Assembly: GCA_905183005.1 (NCBI GenBank)
Contig: CAJJDO010000100.1
Coordinates: 199,173-263,172 of the forward strand
DNA length: 64,000 nt
Reading direction: 5' to 3'
DNA from: Paramecium pentaurelia
Taxonomy: Eukaryota; Ciliophora; Oligohymenophorea; Peniculida; Parameciidae
Shown here: positions 35,115-46,299 of the stretch, in pieces
Numbering within the stretch: position 1 is the first letter of the stretch
How the letters are laid out: every line of letters begins with the position of its first letter
Translations under genes and position numbers: made by a program
Notes under the pieces: generated by a model
What the model saw: only the letters and a program-made list of their open reading frames with translations
Told to the model about the DNA's origin: nothing
Databases searched by the model: none

Positions 35115-35495
35115 ATGTCTAAAAAAGACTTATTAAGATGTGAAATTCCAATTAACCCAAGTGAACTAGCTATCACTAAATTGTTGAACCCTAAACCTAA
35201 GTTTGAATACTTTTAATCATCACTTTTATAAAAAGTCTAGAATTTTTTACCAGAATTTAAAAAAGCAAATGAATAACTTGAAAATACTGATAATTTAAAA
35301 CAACTTTAAATAAATGATGAAAATGCATTGTTAAGAATACATATAAAAGATCTTATACCAGATCCTAAATTGAGAAGCAAATTTAGAAGAACTGGAAGAT
35401 AATAAAAAATGATTAATATGGTAATTATAAATAATTGAATAGCTAAGGATTTGTATATGGGAATTATGGATACAAACAAAGAATTTAAGGAATGA
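35115..35495 (+). CDS. NOPCHAP1-like (DUF4598) small protein
   Basis: Start MSKKDLLRCEIPINPSE at 35115. A 27-base intron (GTAATT...GCTAAG, near 35416) with an AAG end gives 118 codons and a sensible tail DLYMGIMDTNKEFKE; using TAG five bases earlier would leave no stop. The core FQSSLLQKVQNFLPEFKKAN resembles the LLxKLQxFLPxxxxAN block of NOPCHAP1/C12orf45, a chaperone linking NOP58 to the R2TP complex in box C/D snoRNP assembly. An acidic segment (NDENALLRIHIKDLIPD) follows. The match is by motif only; other helical adaptors are possible. Confidence 0.5.
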
Positions 35496-35582
35496 TTTTA
35501 TAATTATTTTAGTTTTTATGTAATTGAATAAATTTAGTAAAAATTATTCTAAATTTATAAATATTTTATACTTATATAATGG

Positions 35583-35620
35583 AACCTTGAGTATAAAAGA
35601 TAAAGGTTATAATAAATATC
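35583..35620 (+). promoter_or_regulatory. Conserved 38-bp 5S upstream element (copy 1)
   Basis: The 38 bases before the 5S gene are identical in both 5S loci, while sequence further upstream differs. The element contains a TATA-like TATAAAAG about 30 bases before the RNA start. It looks like an external RNA polymerase III promoter element acting with the internal box C. Confidence 0.7.
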
Positions 35621-35738
35621 GTTGTCGGCCATACTAAGCCTAAAGCACCGGATCCCATTCGAACTCCGAAGTTAAGCGGCTTAAGGCGAGGTTAGTACTA
35701 AGGTGGGGGACCGCTTGGGAAGTCCTCGTGTTGACAAC
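35621..35738 (+). rRNA. 5S rRNA: 5S ribosomal RNA (copy 1)
   Basis: 118 bases from GTTGTCGGCC to GTTGACAAC; the two ends pair to form helix I. The internal control region is typical: CCCATTCGAACTCCGAAGTT (loop A/B, helix III) and AGTACTAAGGTGGGGGACC (box C). GC content stands out against the 25%-GC surroundings. The second copy at 38858 is identical. Component of the large ribosomal subunit, transcribed by RNA polymerase III. Copies are dispersed among protein genes, not in a tandem array. Confidence 0.97.
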
Positions 35739-35740
35739 CC

Positions 35741-35751
35741 TTTTTTTTTTT
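35741..35751 (+). terminator. RNA polymerase III T-run terminator
   Basis: Eleven T residues directly after the 5S 3' end, the standard pol III stop. The same run follows copy 2. Confidence 0.85.
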
Positions 35752-38414
35752 ATTTATATTAATTTTAATACTATATTACTAAAACTCATAATTAACTATA
35801 ATTTTATTTTTAAAATTTATTCAATTTTTGTTTATATCAATGAGATCATTGATTTTATAATAATACTAATAATATAATTAAATAATTTAGAAAATAAAAT
35901 AATTTAATATGGTAAAAAAAAGAAAAAATTACATTAAGAATTAACGTAGATTTTTCAAGCATTTATAAGATCTTCATGATATTATTAGCTAGTTAAAATA
36001 CATATACTCTTTAAAATATCCTTAAAATTTCAAAATTTAATTCGAAATATTTCAAAAATCTGGATTAATAATAATTATAAATTTATAGTGGATTCTAAAT
36101 TTGTTATATCTTTCATTTTATTAGATTAAATTTTATATAAATAGAAACAAAAATTGATTTTAAATCCATATCTTTAATAGATCTTAATCTACAGAAATCT
36201 GTGATTAAAATTTATTGATTCTATTTGAAAATACTTTTGATTATTCTATCCAATTATCATGCATCAATTATAAATAAAATTGATGTTTCTTTTAGGATAG
36301 ATATTTGTATATAAATGAATGAATTTAATGATGGCTAATAAATAAATTAAAGAAACTAATACTCATCTATTAAAAAGCGATTTCTTAAATGAATATATAC
36401 TTTTATGATGTTAAAGTAAAAGCCTGTTAAGGGATATTCTTAAATCTAATAAATTTTATTTATATAAATAGATGTTTAGACTGGAAATAAGAATTATCTT
36501 TAAGATATTACTAAATATCTATTTTTTACATTTAACTCATAAGAGAAAATGTAAAAAACTCATTAAGTTTCTATACAATCATCGTTTATTTATATTATTA
36601 ACATAAAACAAATTTTTATGTTGGAATGTTCCATATAGAAATAAGTTTTTAATTTAAAAATAGAAAAAATTATGATATTAAACTGTCCTTATTTTAAAAG
36701 TATATTTTGTTTAAGGTACTATTAATAATTAAATATGGAGAAGTATAGAATTAATATTTTTATTCTGAGAAAATGATTAGCAATTTATATCCTAAAAATT
36801 CTTTTATAAATTTCATTTAAAACAAATTCCATAATAATTTTCATCTCTTCTAGTATATATCAAAAGTAAAATGGTTTTTTATTGAAAATTAAATATTTTT
36901 ACTATTTGAAAGGAAAGGTTATTATTGACTTTTTACTTATAATTATATTTTAATTATTATCACATAGAAATAGAAATAATTAAATCAATTAATTAAAATT
37001 TTTGCTTCTCCAGTTACAGCGATTTTCTAATCCATTTTGGAAATAGTAGTATTCAATTTTAAAATTGATCTTCCTTTTTTTNTTATTTATATTAATTTTA
37101 ATACTATATTACTAAAACTCATAATTAACTATAATTTTATTTTTAAAATTTATTCAATTTTTGTTTATATCAATGAGATCATTGATTTTATAATAATACT
37201 AATAATATAATTAAATAATTTAGAAAATAAAATAATTTAATATGGTAAAAAAAAGAAAAAATTACATTAAGAATTAACGTAGATTTTTCAAGCATTTATA
37301 AGATCTTCATGATATTATTAGCTAGTTAAAATACATATACTCTTTAAAATATCCTTAAAATTTCAAAATTTAATTCGAAATATTTCAAAAATCTGGATTA
37401 ATAATAATTATAAATTTATAGTGGATTCTAAATTTGTTATATCTTTCATTTTATTAGATTAAATTTTATATAAATAGAAACAAAAATTGATTTTAAATCC
37501 ATATCTTTAATAGATCTTAATCTACAGAAATCTGTGATTAAAATTTATTGATTCTATTTGAAAATACTTTTGATTATTCTATCCAATTATCATGCATCAA
37601 TTATAAATAAAATTGATGTTTCTTTTAGGATAGATATTTGTATATAAATGAATGAATTTAATGATGGCTAATAAATAAATTAAAGAAACTAATACTCATC
37701 TATTAAAAAGCGATTTCTTAAATGAATATATACTTTTATGATGTTAAAGTAAAAGCCTGTTAAGGGATATTCTTAAATCTAATAAATTTTATTTATATAA
37801 ATAGATGTTTAGACTGGAAATAAGAATTATCTTTAAGATATTACTAAATATCTATTTTTTACATTTAACTCATAAGAGAAAATGTAAAAAACTCATTAAG
37901 TTTCTATACAATCATCGTTTATTTATATTATTAACATAAAACAAATTTTTATGTTGGAATGTTCCATATAGAAATAAGTTTTTAATTTAAAAATAGAAAA
38001 AATTATGATATTAAACTGTCCTTATTTTAAAAGTATATTTTGTTTAAGGTACTATTAATAATTAAATATGGAGAAGTATAGAATTAATATTTTTATTCTG
38101 AGAAAATGATTAGCAATTTATATCCTAAAAATTCTTTTATAAATTTCATTTAAAACAAATTCCATAATAATTTTCATCTCTTCTAGTATATATCAAAAGT
38201 AAAATGGTTTTTTATTGAAAATTAAATATTTTTACTATTTGAAAGGAAAGGTTATTATTGACTTTTTACTTATAATTATATTTTAATTATTATCACATAG
38301 AAATAGAAATAATTAAATCAATTAATTAAAATTTTTGCTTCTCCAGTTACAGCGATTTTCTAATCCATTTTGGAAATAGTAGTATTCAATTTTAAAATTG
38401 ATCTTCCTTTTTTT
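35750..38414. repeat. Exact 1.33-kb duplication around an N (assembly overlap)
   Basis: 35750-37081 and 37083-38414 are identical as far as I can compare, separated by a single N at 37082. Left copy ends in a T-run; right copy continues into unique MaoC sequence. The right-hand unit begins in the T-run behind 5S copy 1. Best read as two contigs that share an end and were joined without merging. The unit itself is AT-rich; its longest frame (83 codons from 35909, MVKKRKNYIKNQRRFF) is not convincing. Confidence 0.9.
36985..37081 (-). pseudogene. Truncated copy of the MaoC gene 3' end (artefact)
   Basis: The last 97 bases of the MaoC-like gene appear here, cut at the N. They are part of the duplicated contig end, not a second gene. 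Confidence 0.85.
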
Positions 38415-38743
38415 AGTTTGATATCTTGTATTAGAACTTAAGCTATTACTTATTCATCAATAAAAATGGGGGCTTTAAAAAATATTGATTAATCTAGATA
38501 AATGGCCCCAGGAAAATTGGTACCTACTAATGTAGAAAAAAGGCTAGAAGACAGCATTCCATGTACAACTCTATATTTAAAGATTGATTAGGAGGCAGCA
38601 TATTCATCAATATGAATTGGATTAAAATCTTTGATTAAATTGGCATAAATTTTGACATCTTCTTCTGTAAATATTCTTTCTAATTTAAATAATTGTCCAA
38701 TTCGAAAGTCAGAAAAAAAATATTGAATTCTTCTCAATTTCAT
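38318..38743 (-). CDS. MaoC-like hot-dog dehydratase
   Basis: An intronless frame of 141 codons, MKLRRIQYFFSDFRIGQ (start 38743) to TGA 38318. The hydratase motif is clear: YANLIKDFNPIHIDEYAA (D-x4-H catalytic pair) and YRVVHGMLSSSLFSTLVG, followed by GTNFPGAIYLDQSIFFKAPI. This is the single-hot-dog (R)-enoyl-thioester hydratase family, e.g. the mitochondrial 3-hydroxyacyl-thioester dehydratase of fatty-acid synthesis (HTD2/RPP14 type) or PhaJ-like enzymes. The Arg-rich start could be a mitochondrial presequence (inference). It lies between the two 5S genes, on the opposite strand. Confidence 0.85.
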
Positions 38744-38819
38744 ATATTAATTGAAATAAAGTTTTGTAAAATTTTTTATTATTTAATTATTTTTTTAATA
38801 AATAGTATAATGAATGATA

Positions 38820-38857
38820 AACCTTGAGTATAAAAGATAAAGGTTATAATAAATATC
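38820..38857 (+). promoter_or_regulatory. Conserved 38-bp 5S upstream element (copy 2)
   Basis: Same 38 bases with TATAAAAG as before 5S copy 1; upstream flanks differ, so this block is specifically conserved with the gene. Confidence 0.7.
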
Positions 38858-38975
38858 GTTGTCGGCCATACTAAGCCTAAAGCACCGGATCCCATTCGAA
38901 CTCCGAAGTTAAGCGGCTTAAGGCGAGGTTAGTACTAAGGTGGGGGACCGCTTGGGAAGTCCTCGTGTTGACAAC
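38858..38975 (+). rRNA. 5S rRNA: 5S ribosomal RNA (copy 2)
   Basis: 118 bases identical to copy 1, followed by eleven T (38978-38988). The 3' flank departs from that of copy 1 a dozen bases after the T-run, showing a separate locus. The upstream MaoC gene on the minus strand starts 77 bases before the conserved element. Confidence 0.97.
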
Positions 38976-38977
38976 CC

Positions 38978-38988
38978 TTTTTTTTTTT
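38978..38988 (+). terminator. RNA polymerase III T-run terminator
   Basis: Eleven T residues just behind 5S copy 2. Confidence 0.85.
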
Positions 38989-41236
38989 ATTTATATTAAT
39001 ATTATACTGTTTATTATAATTTTTAATAAATAATGGGCAAAATATGAGACAATAATTAGAAAATTCAATTTAAATTATCAAATAATATCTCTTAAGAATA
39101 ATTACATTTTGATTTAAAATATGTATTTTCTTATGTTATTTAACAGATGAATAGCACATTTTTAAATCTATAAATAATATTATACTAAAAATAATTATAA
39201 TAGGTCTAGCATATGACTTCTTTTTTATAATCAACATTTACAATATCTGCAAAACCAAATTTTGAATTTTTATAGAATTAGGTTGATTCTGATTCAGATA
39301 ATGAAGAATAAAAATAGAAATTATAATAAGTTCATAATCATTAAAAAGAACACAAGAAATTTAAGAAATTAATTGATATAGACTTGGTTAAGGAAGAATT
39401 GAGAAGTAGACCAAATATTGAAAAGCAATTGAGTTCAATTTAAAAGAAAAGTATTTCTAAAATAAAAAGTGTTCGTTCTCTTAATGATCTTATAATTCCA
39501 ACTTCTCCAATTTTAATTGATTAATTAGGAAATTTAAATAAAATAAAAGAGATAAGATCAGAAGTACCTCCAGAATTAATGGGAAGAATTTACTCTGAAT
39601 TTAGGTAATTTAACATAAAATTATTTAAGATATGAATTTGTACCAGCCTTAAATCCAGTATATCGTTAAGGAGATTAAAATAAAAGATTTTATATTCTAT
39701 TAGAAGGTAAAGTAGTAGTAATGAAACCTAAATTAAAGATGGTAGGGTCCAGTAAAATTGAAATTGATAATAATTTAGAATAAAAAAATTAAAGGAAAAA
39801 TGAAGATGATCCTTTTGGATTGAAAATTCTCTTTCCAGATTACATTATACTTAAAATCTTATTTTAAGGAGAGTAAGTTTATGTTAATGATATATTAGCT
39901 CTTTTGGAGAGGCAGCCATTAAATTAGATACTACAAGATCATCTACAGTTTTTACTTTAGAAGATACTCATTTATTATATTTAAATGAAACTGCTTATCT
40001 TGAATATTTAAATCCGTATTTAAGTATTGCTTTAGATAAAAAAATGAAATACTTTGGATAAACCCCACTTTTAAAAAATATTAATCCAGAAGATTATATG
40101 GGTATAGTTTNTTTATTTATATTAATATTATACTGTTTATTATAATTTTTAATAAATAATGGGCAAAATATGAGACAATAATTAGAAAATTCAATTTAAA
40201 TTATCAAATAATATCTCTTAAGAATAATTACATTTTGATTTAAAATATGTATTTTCTTATGTTATTTAACAGATGAATAGCACATTTTTAAATCTATAAA
40301 TAATATTATACTAAAAATAATTATAATAGGTCTAGCATATGACTTCTTTTTTATAATCAACATTTACAATATCTGCAAAACCAAATTTTGAATTTTTATA
40401 GAATTAGGTTGATTCTGATTCAGATAATGAAGAATAAAAATAGAAATTATAATAAGTTCATAATCATTAAAAAGAACACAAGAAATTTAAGAAATTAATT
40501 GATATAGACTTGGTTAAGGAAGAATTGAGAAGTAGACCAAATATTGAAAAGCAATTGAGTTCAATTTAAAAGAAAAGTATTTCTAAAATAAAAAGTGTTC
40601 GTTCTCTTAATGATCTTATAATTCCAACTTCTCCAATTTTAATTGATTAATTAGGAAATTTAAATAAAATAAAAGAGATAAGATCAGAAGTACCTCCAGA
40701 ATTAATGGGAAGAATTTACTCTGAATTTAGGTAATTTAACATAAAATTATTTAAGATATGAATTTGTACCAGCCTTAAATCCAGTATATCGTTAAGGAGA
40801 TTAAAATAAAAGATTTTATATTCTATTAGAAGGTAAAGTAGTAGTAATGAAACCTAAATTAAAGATGGTAGGGTCCAGTAAAATTGAAATTGATAATAAT
40901 TTAGAATAAAAAAATTAAAGGAAAAATGAAGATGATCCTTTTGGATTGAAAATTCTCTTTCCAGATTACATTATACTTAAAATCTTATTTTAAGGAGAGT
41001 AAGTTTATGTTAATGATATATTAGCTCTTTTGGAGAGGCAGCCATTAAATTAGATACTACAAGATCATCTACAGTTTTTACTTTAGAAGATACTCATTTA
41101 TTATATTTAAATGAAACTGCTTATCTTGAATATTTAAATCCGTATTTAAGTATTGCTTTAGATAAAAAAATGAAATACTTTGGATAAACCCCACTTTTAA
41201 AAAATATTAATCCAGAAGATTATATGGGTATAGTTT
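38986..41236. repeat. Exact 1.125-kb duplication around an N (assembly overlap)
   Basis: 38986-40110 equals 40112-41236 with N at 40111. The right copy starts in the T-run behind 5S copy 2 and continues into the intact gene. The left copy is cut within a coding exon. Same pattern as the duplication at 35750. Confidence 0.9.
39213..40110 (+). pseudogene. Left, truncated copy of the cyclic-nucleotide-binding gene (artefact)
   Basis: Identical to the first 898 bases of the gene at 40339 and interrupted by the N. It should not be counted as a gene. Confidence 0.85.
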
Positions 41237-42447
41237 TGGAAAACAAATTAATTACAATGAAGGCAGGAGAAATAATATATGATGAAGGAGAGAAAACTAA
41301 ATATATTTATTTTATAATCAATGGGGAAATTGAATTGTTAAAATAAGTTAAAAAGAAATCTATAATTTTATCATCTTATGGAGAATTTCAATGTTTTGGA
41401 GAAGTTGAGATTATGATGAAGATAAATAGATATACATAAGCTAAAGTGATATCACCAAGACTTAATTGTTATAGAATCAGAAAAAGAAGGTTTTTTGATA
41501 ATTTAGGTAGTTATGGAACTTATGAAAATATGAAAAAACACTCATCTATTATATATAAGCATTGGTAATTGATTTGTAATAATGTGTAAAAATCCATTAA
41601 TCTAAGAGATGAGGTATAAAAACTTAATATACAATAGGTCTATGAAGCTGCTTAAAATGATAATTAAAATAAACCTAATTTATTAGCAAATTCTATTTTA
41701 AATAAGAAGGTTATGGAATCATAAGGTTAAAAATTAAGTTAAATTAAAATATTTTAGAATTTGGCTGATTAAAATTTTAAGGATTTAAAATAATTTACTA
41801 ATGATAGTTAATATCTTTTGTAAAGAGTGTATAGTAACACTCTTCAATAATACTAAGCTAAGTTATTGAAAAAACCTTAATTGGCTTTTTGTGATACAGA
41901 TTCATCATGCATAAGAAATCAAATTCAAAACAAATAGCCTATAAATTTAAGTATTAACCATGATAATAATTCTACAACAAATCCATTAAATGAAAATAGT
42001 ATTGATCTTAAATTAAATTCAAATAGATCATCTGTCATAACAAAAAGAGACAGCTAATAAATGGTATCACTTCCATCTCTACATCCATCTTTACATTTAA
42101 TTAAACCTTAACCTTAATCTATAAACTCCGTTTTAGAATCCATAAGCAAATTACCTCGTGTTCCAAAAGATAATTTCATGTTATCTTTAATGTATTAATA
42201 AGCATATAAAGCTGACAATCCAACTAAGAAAGCTAAAGAAATATAGCAAATAATTTAAGCATAATACAGAAATGTATAAAATAAATTTTAAACTAAAAAA
42301 CACAATTTAACAGAAATTTAGCCAGTCTCAAATAAACATAGAATGAAAAAGAACTTAAAAGGATTTTTGAGTATGAGATCAGAATAGAAATAATTTTTGA
42401 ATTTTGTACATTCAAAAGAAATAGTAGAAGGAAATCAAATTAATTGA
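40339..42447 (+). CDS. Cyclic-nucleotide-binding-domain protein
   Basis: Start MTSFLQSTFTISAKPNFE at 40339; introns of 25 (ends AAG) and 26 bases give 686 codons to TGA 42445. Two CNB folds: the first around residues 130-260 with YRQGDQNKRFYILLEGKV and the phosphate-binding-cassette-like GDSFGEAAIKLDTTRSSTV (GExA...R-S/T pattern); the second with AGEIIYDEGEKTKYIYFIING and FGEVEIMMKINRYTQAKV, which lacks the Ala after GE, so probably only the first binds cAMP/cGMP. The C-terminal 350 residues are Gln/Asn-rich with a coiled coil (INLRDEVQKLNIQQVYEA). No kinase or channel domain, so not PKG or CNG. Such stand-alone CNB proteins are frequent in ciliates. Confidence 0.8.
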
Positions 42448-42826
42448 TGATATTTATGAATAAACTTAATTTAGTTATTATCAATAAATTTAAGAAACAT
42501 TATTATCTATATTCTATTAATTATAATTTATTTGATATTGACTAAGATCACATTTTATTCAAAAAAATAGTTCAATTCTTTTTTTTTTTTGAAATATTTT
42601 TTTAATTAGAATATGAATAATTATTCAAAATAAAATTTAACATAAATAATGATTGTTGATCTTAATTAATTTCTCTTATATTATTAAAGGTAATTTTTTT
42701 TCTTTAACATTTTCTTTTAATATATTTTCCAATAATTTCAACAAATTGATTGATAATTATAACTTTTTTTAAGACATATGATTTTGAATCTTTATAAAAT
42801 AACAACCTTCAAATTTAATTTCAAAA

Positions 42827-43226
42827 TCATTAGTAATAAGAATTAGTATTTAAGTATTATGATATTAATTTATGCTTAAGTAAAGGATAATAATAATTTA
42901 TATTTTGTTACAATTTTTGATTTTGAATTCCATTGATTAATAGAAATAGTTCTGTTAGAGATAGTCTTCTAGTTTTCTAATAAATTATTATTTCAATTAT
43001 TGTTAGACTATTTTTAATTTAAAGAAAAGAAATCTAAGATTGGAATTGAAATTCGACTTTGGAAGATTAAACAATATGTCTTTATTGTGCTTTTTTTGAT
43101 TTCATTTCTTCAATTTATCTCTTGATATATTTATTTAACGAACAAAGTTCCTTTATAAAAATCTATTATGACTCATAATCTCAAATGAAATTTTATAATA
43201 GAAATGGGAAAATTATTTCAGATGAA
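42827..43226 (-). pseudogene. Out-of-frame continuation of the coiled-coil gene
   Basis: Beyond the TGA at 43227 the minus strand keeps gene-like sequence in another frame: GDSSEIIFPFLLQNF, then, after another TGA, IFIKELCSLNKYIKRQIEEM and SKKAQQRHIVQSSKVEFQF, and near 42950 KTISNRTISINQWNSKSKI. No GT-AG pair restores the frame. Either the gene recently lost its 3' part by a one-base change and a stop, or the sequence contains errors here. Confidence 0.4.
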
Positions 43227-43963
43227 TCACCCCTGAAAATCGTTAGTGCAGTATTCCTTCAATAAATCTTATTGTTTGAGAACTTGAACTTGTAATACAT
43301 TTATGGTCTATTTGGCAGTCTCTAATTCAGAAGTTCTATATAAATAAGATAAAGTTATACAATTTCTACAGTTGATCACGTAAATATTGTATCTCTTACA
43401 TAAGTTCATCAGATTAATCACTTTTCTAACTAGCTTTCATCTTCTATAACTTTTCAACCAATTATTATAGTTCTTATTTCTCTGTATATAGTTTCTAGTA
43501 ATCATTGATGGATTAACAACGAGTATCATCTTAAGAATAAGAAGATTTTCTTTTAGCTTCGATTTCTAAGATCTCTTGATACATTTGCTTTGTCTCTCGG
43601 AGTTCTTTGATCATGCTGTCAGAATCTAAACTCATTTCAGACTTAAGTCTAGCAATTGCACTTTCCTTGAGATACTCATAATGTGATCTTGTATTTCATC
43701 TTACAGATTACTTACTTAACTTATTCCAATTATTATTAATGATATATTTCTTACTCGTCCAATTATGAATGAAGCATTAATATCTCAGCATCCTTCTCTG
43801 TTATTTGAATCTGTAATCTTTCTACTAATCTAATCACTTTATTTAGTTCAAACACTGTCTATTTAGACAATATGATCAATACCTAATCTCTCTCTACACT
43901 TAATTTGCTCAATTAAGACCGACACAACTGTAACTCTTCCTTCAGTTGCTATTGATTTGACAT
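43227..43963 (-). CDS. Coiled-coil protein
   Basis: Start MSNQQQLKEELQLCRSQ at 43963; a 28-base intron (GTAAGT...ATACAAG) and a 25-base intron (GTATAA...ATATAG) are needed; TGA at 43227-43229. Almost the whole protein is heptad-rich: LNKVIRLVERLQIQITEKDA, KELRETKQMYQEILEIEAKR, DYQKLYTEKQELQQLVEK, LTSELETAKQTINVLQ. It has no globular domain. It resembles centrosomal, basal-body or cortical filament proteins. The gene may once have been longer (see 42827-43226). Its start codon is 11 bases from that of the divergent membrane-protein gene. Confidence 0.6.
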
Positions 43964-43974
43964 TAAATAAATTA

Positions 43975-45101
43975 ATGACAGAATCTATTTAATTTCGTGG
44001 TCCATTGGAAGTAGAAGGACCAGGTATTCATTCTATAAATTTAGATGACTTAGATGATGACGACAATTATATGAGACCAGGCTTAGAAACAACAGGATTA
44101 CAAAATCGTAAATAAAAAGATTAGCCAACAAAGAAGTCTCTCTATATTGCAATCATTTGTTTCTTTATAGGCTTATTTTATTTCTATTTTACATATGAAT
44201 AACCTATTTCCATTCATTCTGAATTTGCTACCTAAACTACATTTGGATGTAATAGATAATATTATTGGACAAAATAAGGTTGTGAACCTAATCCTATTGG
44301 GTGTATTTTAAGTGTTGAAAAGACATCTTCTTGTGTAATTTGTGAATCAACTTATTATCTTTCCCTTTAAGGAATTTGTATTGAAGAATGCAAAGAATCA
44401 AATGGCTAATTTTGTACATCTAAGAATAATACTATTATCTCAAACATCTATAAACCTAAAACTAACACTTATTCTTACTTTGAAATACCTTATATTTTGA
44501 TTCATTCTGAACATTCTGCTGGATTATTGTATGTTTCTGATGTTGAACTATTTAAATTAGAACCATACCTATCCCTTAATTACACAATAGTCAAATTTGA
44601 AGATTACTTCTTATTAAATAATGAAGAATTACATCTTGCTTTTAAAGAGTTTTAGACCTTTATAGAGAAAACATTACTTGATGGGACATTAATCAAAAAA
44701 TCTTATGTTGCCTTTTAAGATAAGTCTCAAGGTTTATTATTCTATTTGGCTTCCTAAAATATAACTGATAATATATTCTTAGTTTAACCAACACTTTTAG
44801 AAGAGAAATAATTTTATGATAATACCTATGAAATTAAATCATTTGATAAATTATTTGCTAATAGAACTTTTAATGTAACTGTACTTCATACAGGAATTGT
44901 CCCTGATGAATTAAAATGTAAAAAAAATACATTAAGATTATTGCCTGCATTAGATAATTTAGATGAGAAGTATATATTATAATAAATAATCAAAATAGGG
45001 ATAATTCAAATTAAATTGAAGGTACAAAAATAGAAGAAGAAGTTGACTGTTTTAAGATAGAAGAATCATAAATCATTGAAAAAATTGTACATCCTAATTG
45101 A
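43975..45101 (+). CDS. Type II membrane protein with Cys-rich ectodomain
   Basis: Start MTESIQFRGPLEVEGPG at 43975; a 29-base intron (GTATAT...AAAATAG, near 44969-44997) gives 366 codons. An acidic N-terminal cytosolic part (NLDDLDDDDNYMRPG) precedes one signal anchor (SLYIAIICFFIGLFYFYFTY). Behind it is a Cys-rich segment (FGCNRQYYWTKQGCEPNPIGC, CVICESTYYLSLQGICIEEC), resembling a furin-like or EGF-like repeat unit of ciliate surface proteins, then a 200-residue beta-rich domain with N-glycosylation sites (NNTI, NYTI, NITD, NRTF, NVTV). No enzyme motif. Surface or endomembrane protein of unknown role. Confidence 0.6.
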
Positions 45102-45315
45102 TTTTATTATAATGTTATTTATAACCTCAAAGTCATTTCTTTATTGTAATCATTTTCTATTTTTCTATTTAAAATTTTTTTAATTATATTTTTATAAATT
45201 CCATCTGTCAATTATAAACCTGCCTCAATAAAAGTCAATATCCAAAAATGAAAAGCACAATAATTGATCACTTTAATACATATATTACTAAATAGTAAGG
45301 ATATTAAACAAAATA

Positions 45316-46299
45316 ATGTTGAGTATATTATCATTTGTAGGAAAAAATTTTAATTCTATAATAGAGAAAAAAAAATAGAACAATTAAAATACGAATCTAG
45401 TTCCAGTGATTTAAGTTAATTCCCCTGTTACATCATTTGTTAGTTAAGGTTTTAAAGTATGAAAAATAAAAAGATCACATTAGGTGCTTACTTAAAATGA
45501 AAAACAATATGCCTATCATTTTGCTAGAGCTGCTTGGGAAGGAGCAAGAATCTGTTACTTTTAGAGATCTTATGAGTCACCAGGATTATTTTACATTTTT
45601 CATAAGATATTTTCAAAAGAAAAACCTTTAGTTGTGAAATAACGTTTATTATAGAATGGATGGAGTGAAGAAGAGGTTGAATAATTATTTGTTTATATTG
45701 CTGCTGTATTCTAAAATTCTGGTAATTTTAAAAATTTTGGAGATTCAAAATTCATACCCGAAATTAGTTATGAAAAATTTGAACAATTTATTACAACATC
45801 ATAAGGTTATTAAGTTGATTAAGTTTGGTAAAGTATTAGTAAATATATATATAATTATGATAAACCTTATGGTTTAATTGATTTATAAGAAAAGAATGGT
45901 TCAAATTCTTATTATAGTAATAATTTAAAAGGAGAATTGTTGGAGGCTGTGGATAAATTTTTGATTGTCTAAGGTATTTCTGAATTGAACACAAGAGTTG
46001 TTAAAGTTGAAGATGAAATTCATGTTTTAGTAGCTTCGGTGAATAAAGGTGAGAAAGATTTAGGAGAAGTACATAACCATAAAATTAAATTGATATATGG
46101 TGATTATTCTCCTTTTCTTAATAGTGTTGTGAATCATTTGACAGATGCTCTTTAATATGCAGCAAATGATAATCAAAAGAATATGATATAAGCTTACATT
46201 GATCATTTCAATAGTGGAGATATTGAATAACATAAATAATCATAGAGACATTGGATCAAGGATAAAGGACCTGTTATTGAAACAAATATTGGATTCATT
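45316..46299 (+). pseudogene. 5' part of DPP3, cut by N (artefact copy)
   Basis: Contains the true DPP3 start [15 protein letters not shown] (ATG 45316) and runs to the N at 46300. The part from 45330 on is repeated exactly at 46301. Joined to the right copy without the repeat, it gives one intact gene of 723 codons. Confidence 0.85.

Noticed and set aside
35909..36157. 83-codon frame MVKKRKNYIKNQ... behind 5S copy 1 (repeated at 37242)
   Set aside because: Ile/Leu/Tyr/Lys-rich without G-initial codons, no domain; neighbouring frames look equally protein-like, so it is probably chance.
35750..41236. Real tandem duplications of the 5S neighbourhood
   Set aside because: Copies are identical, separated by a single N, and one copy of each pair ends abruptly inside a gene; overlap artefacts explain this better.
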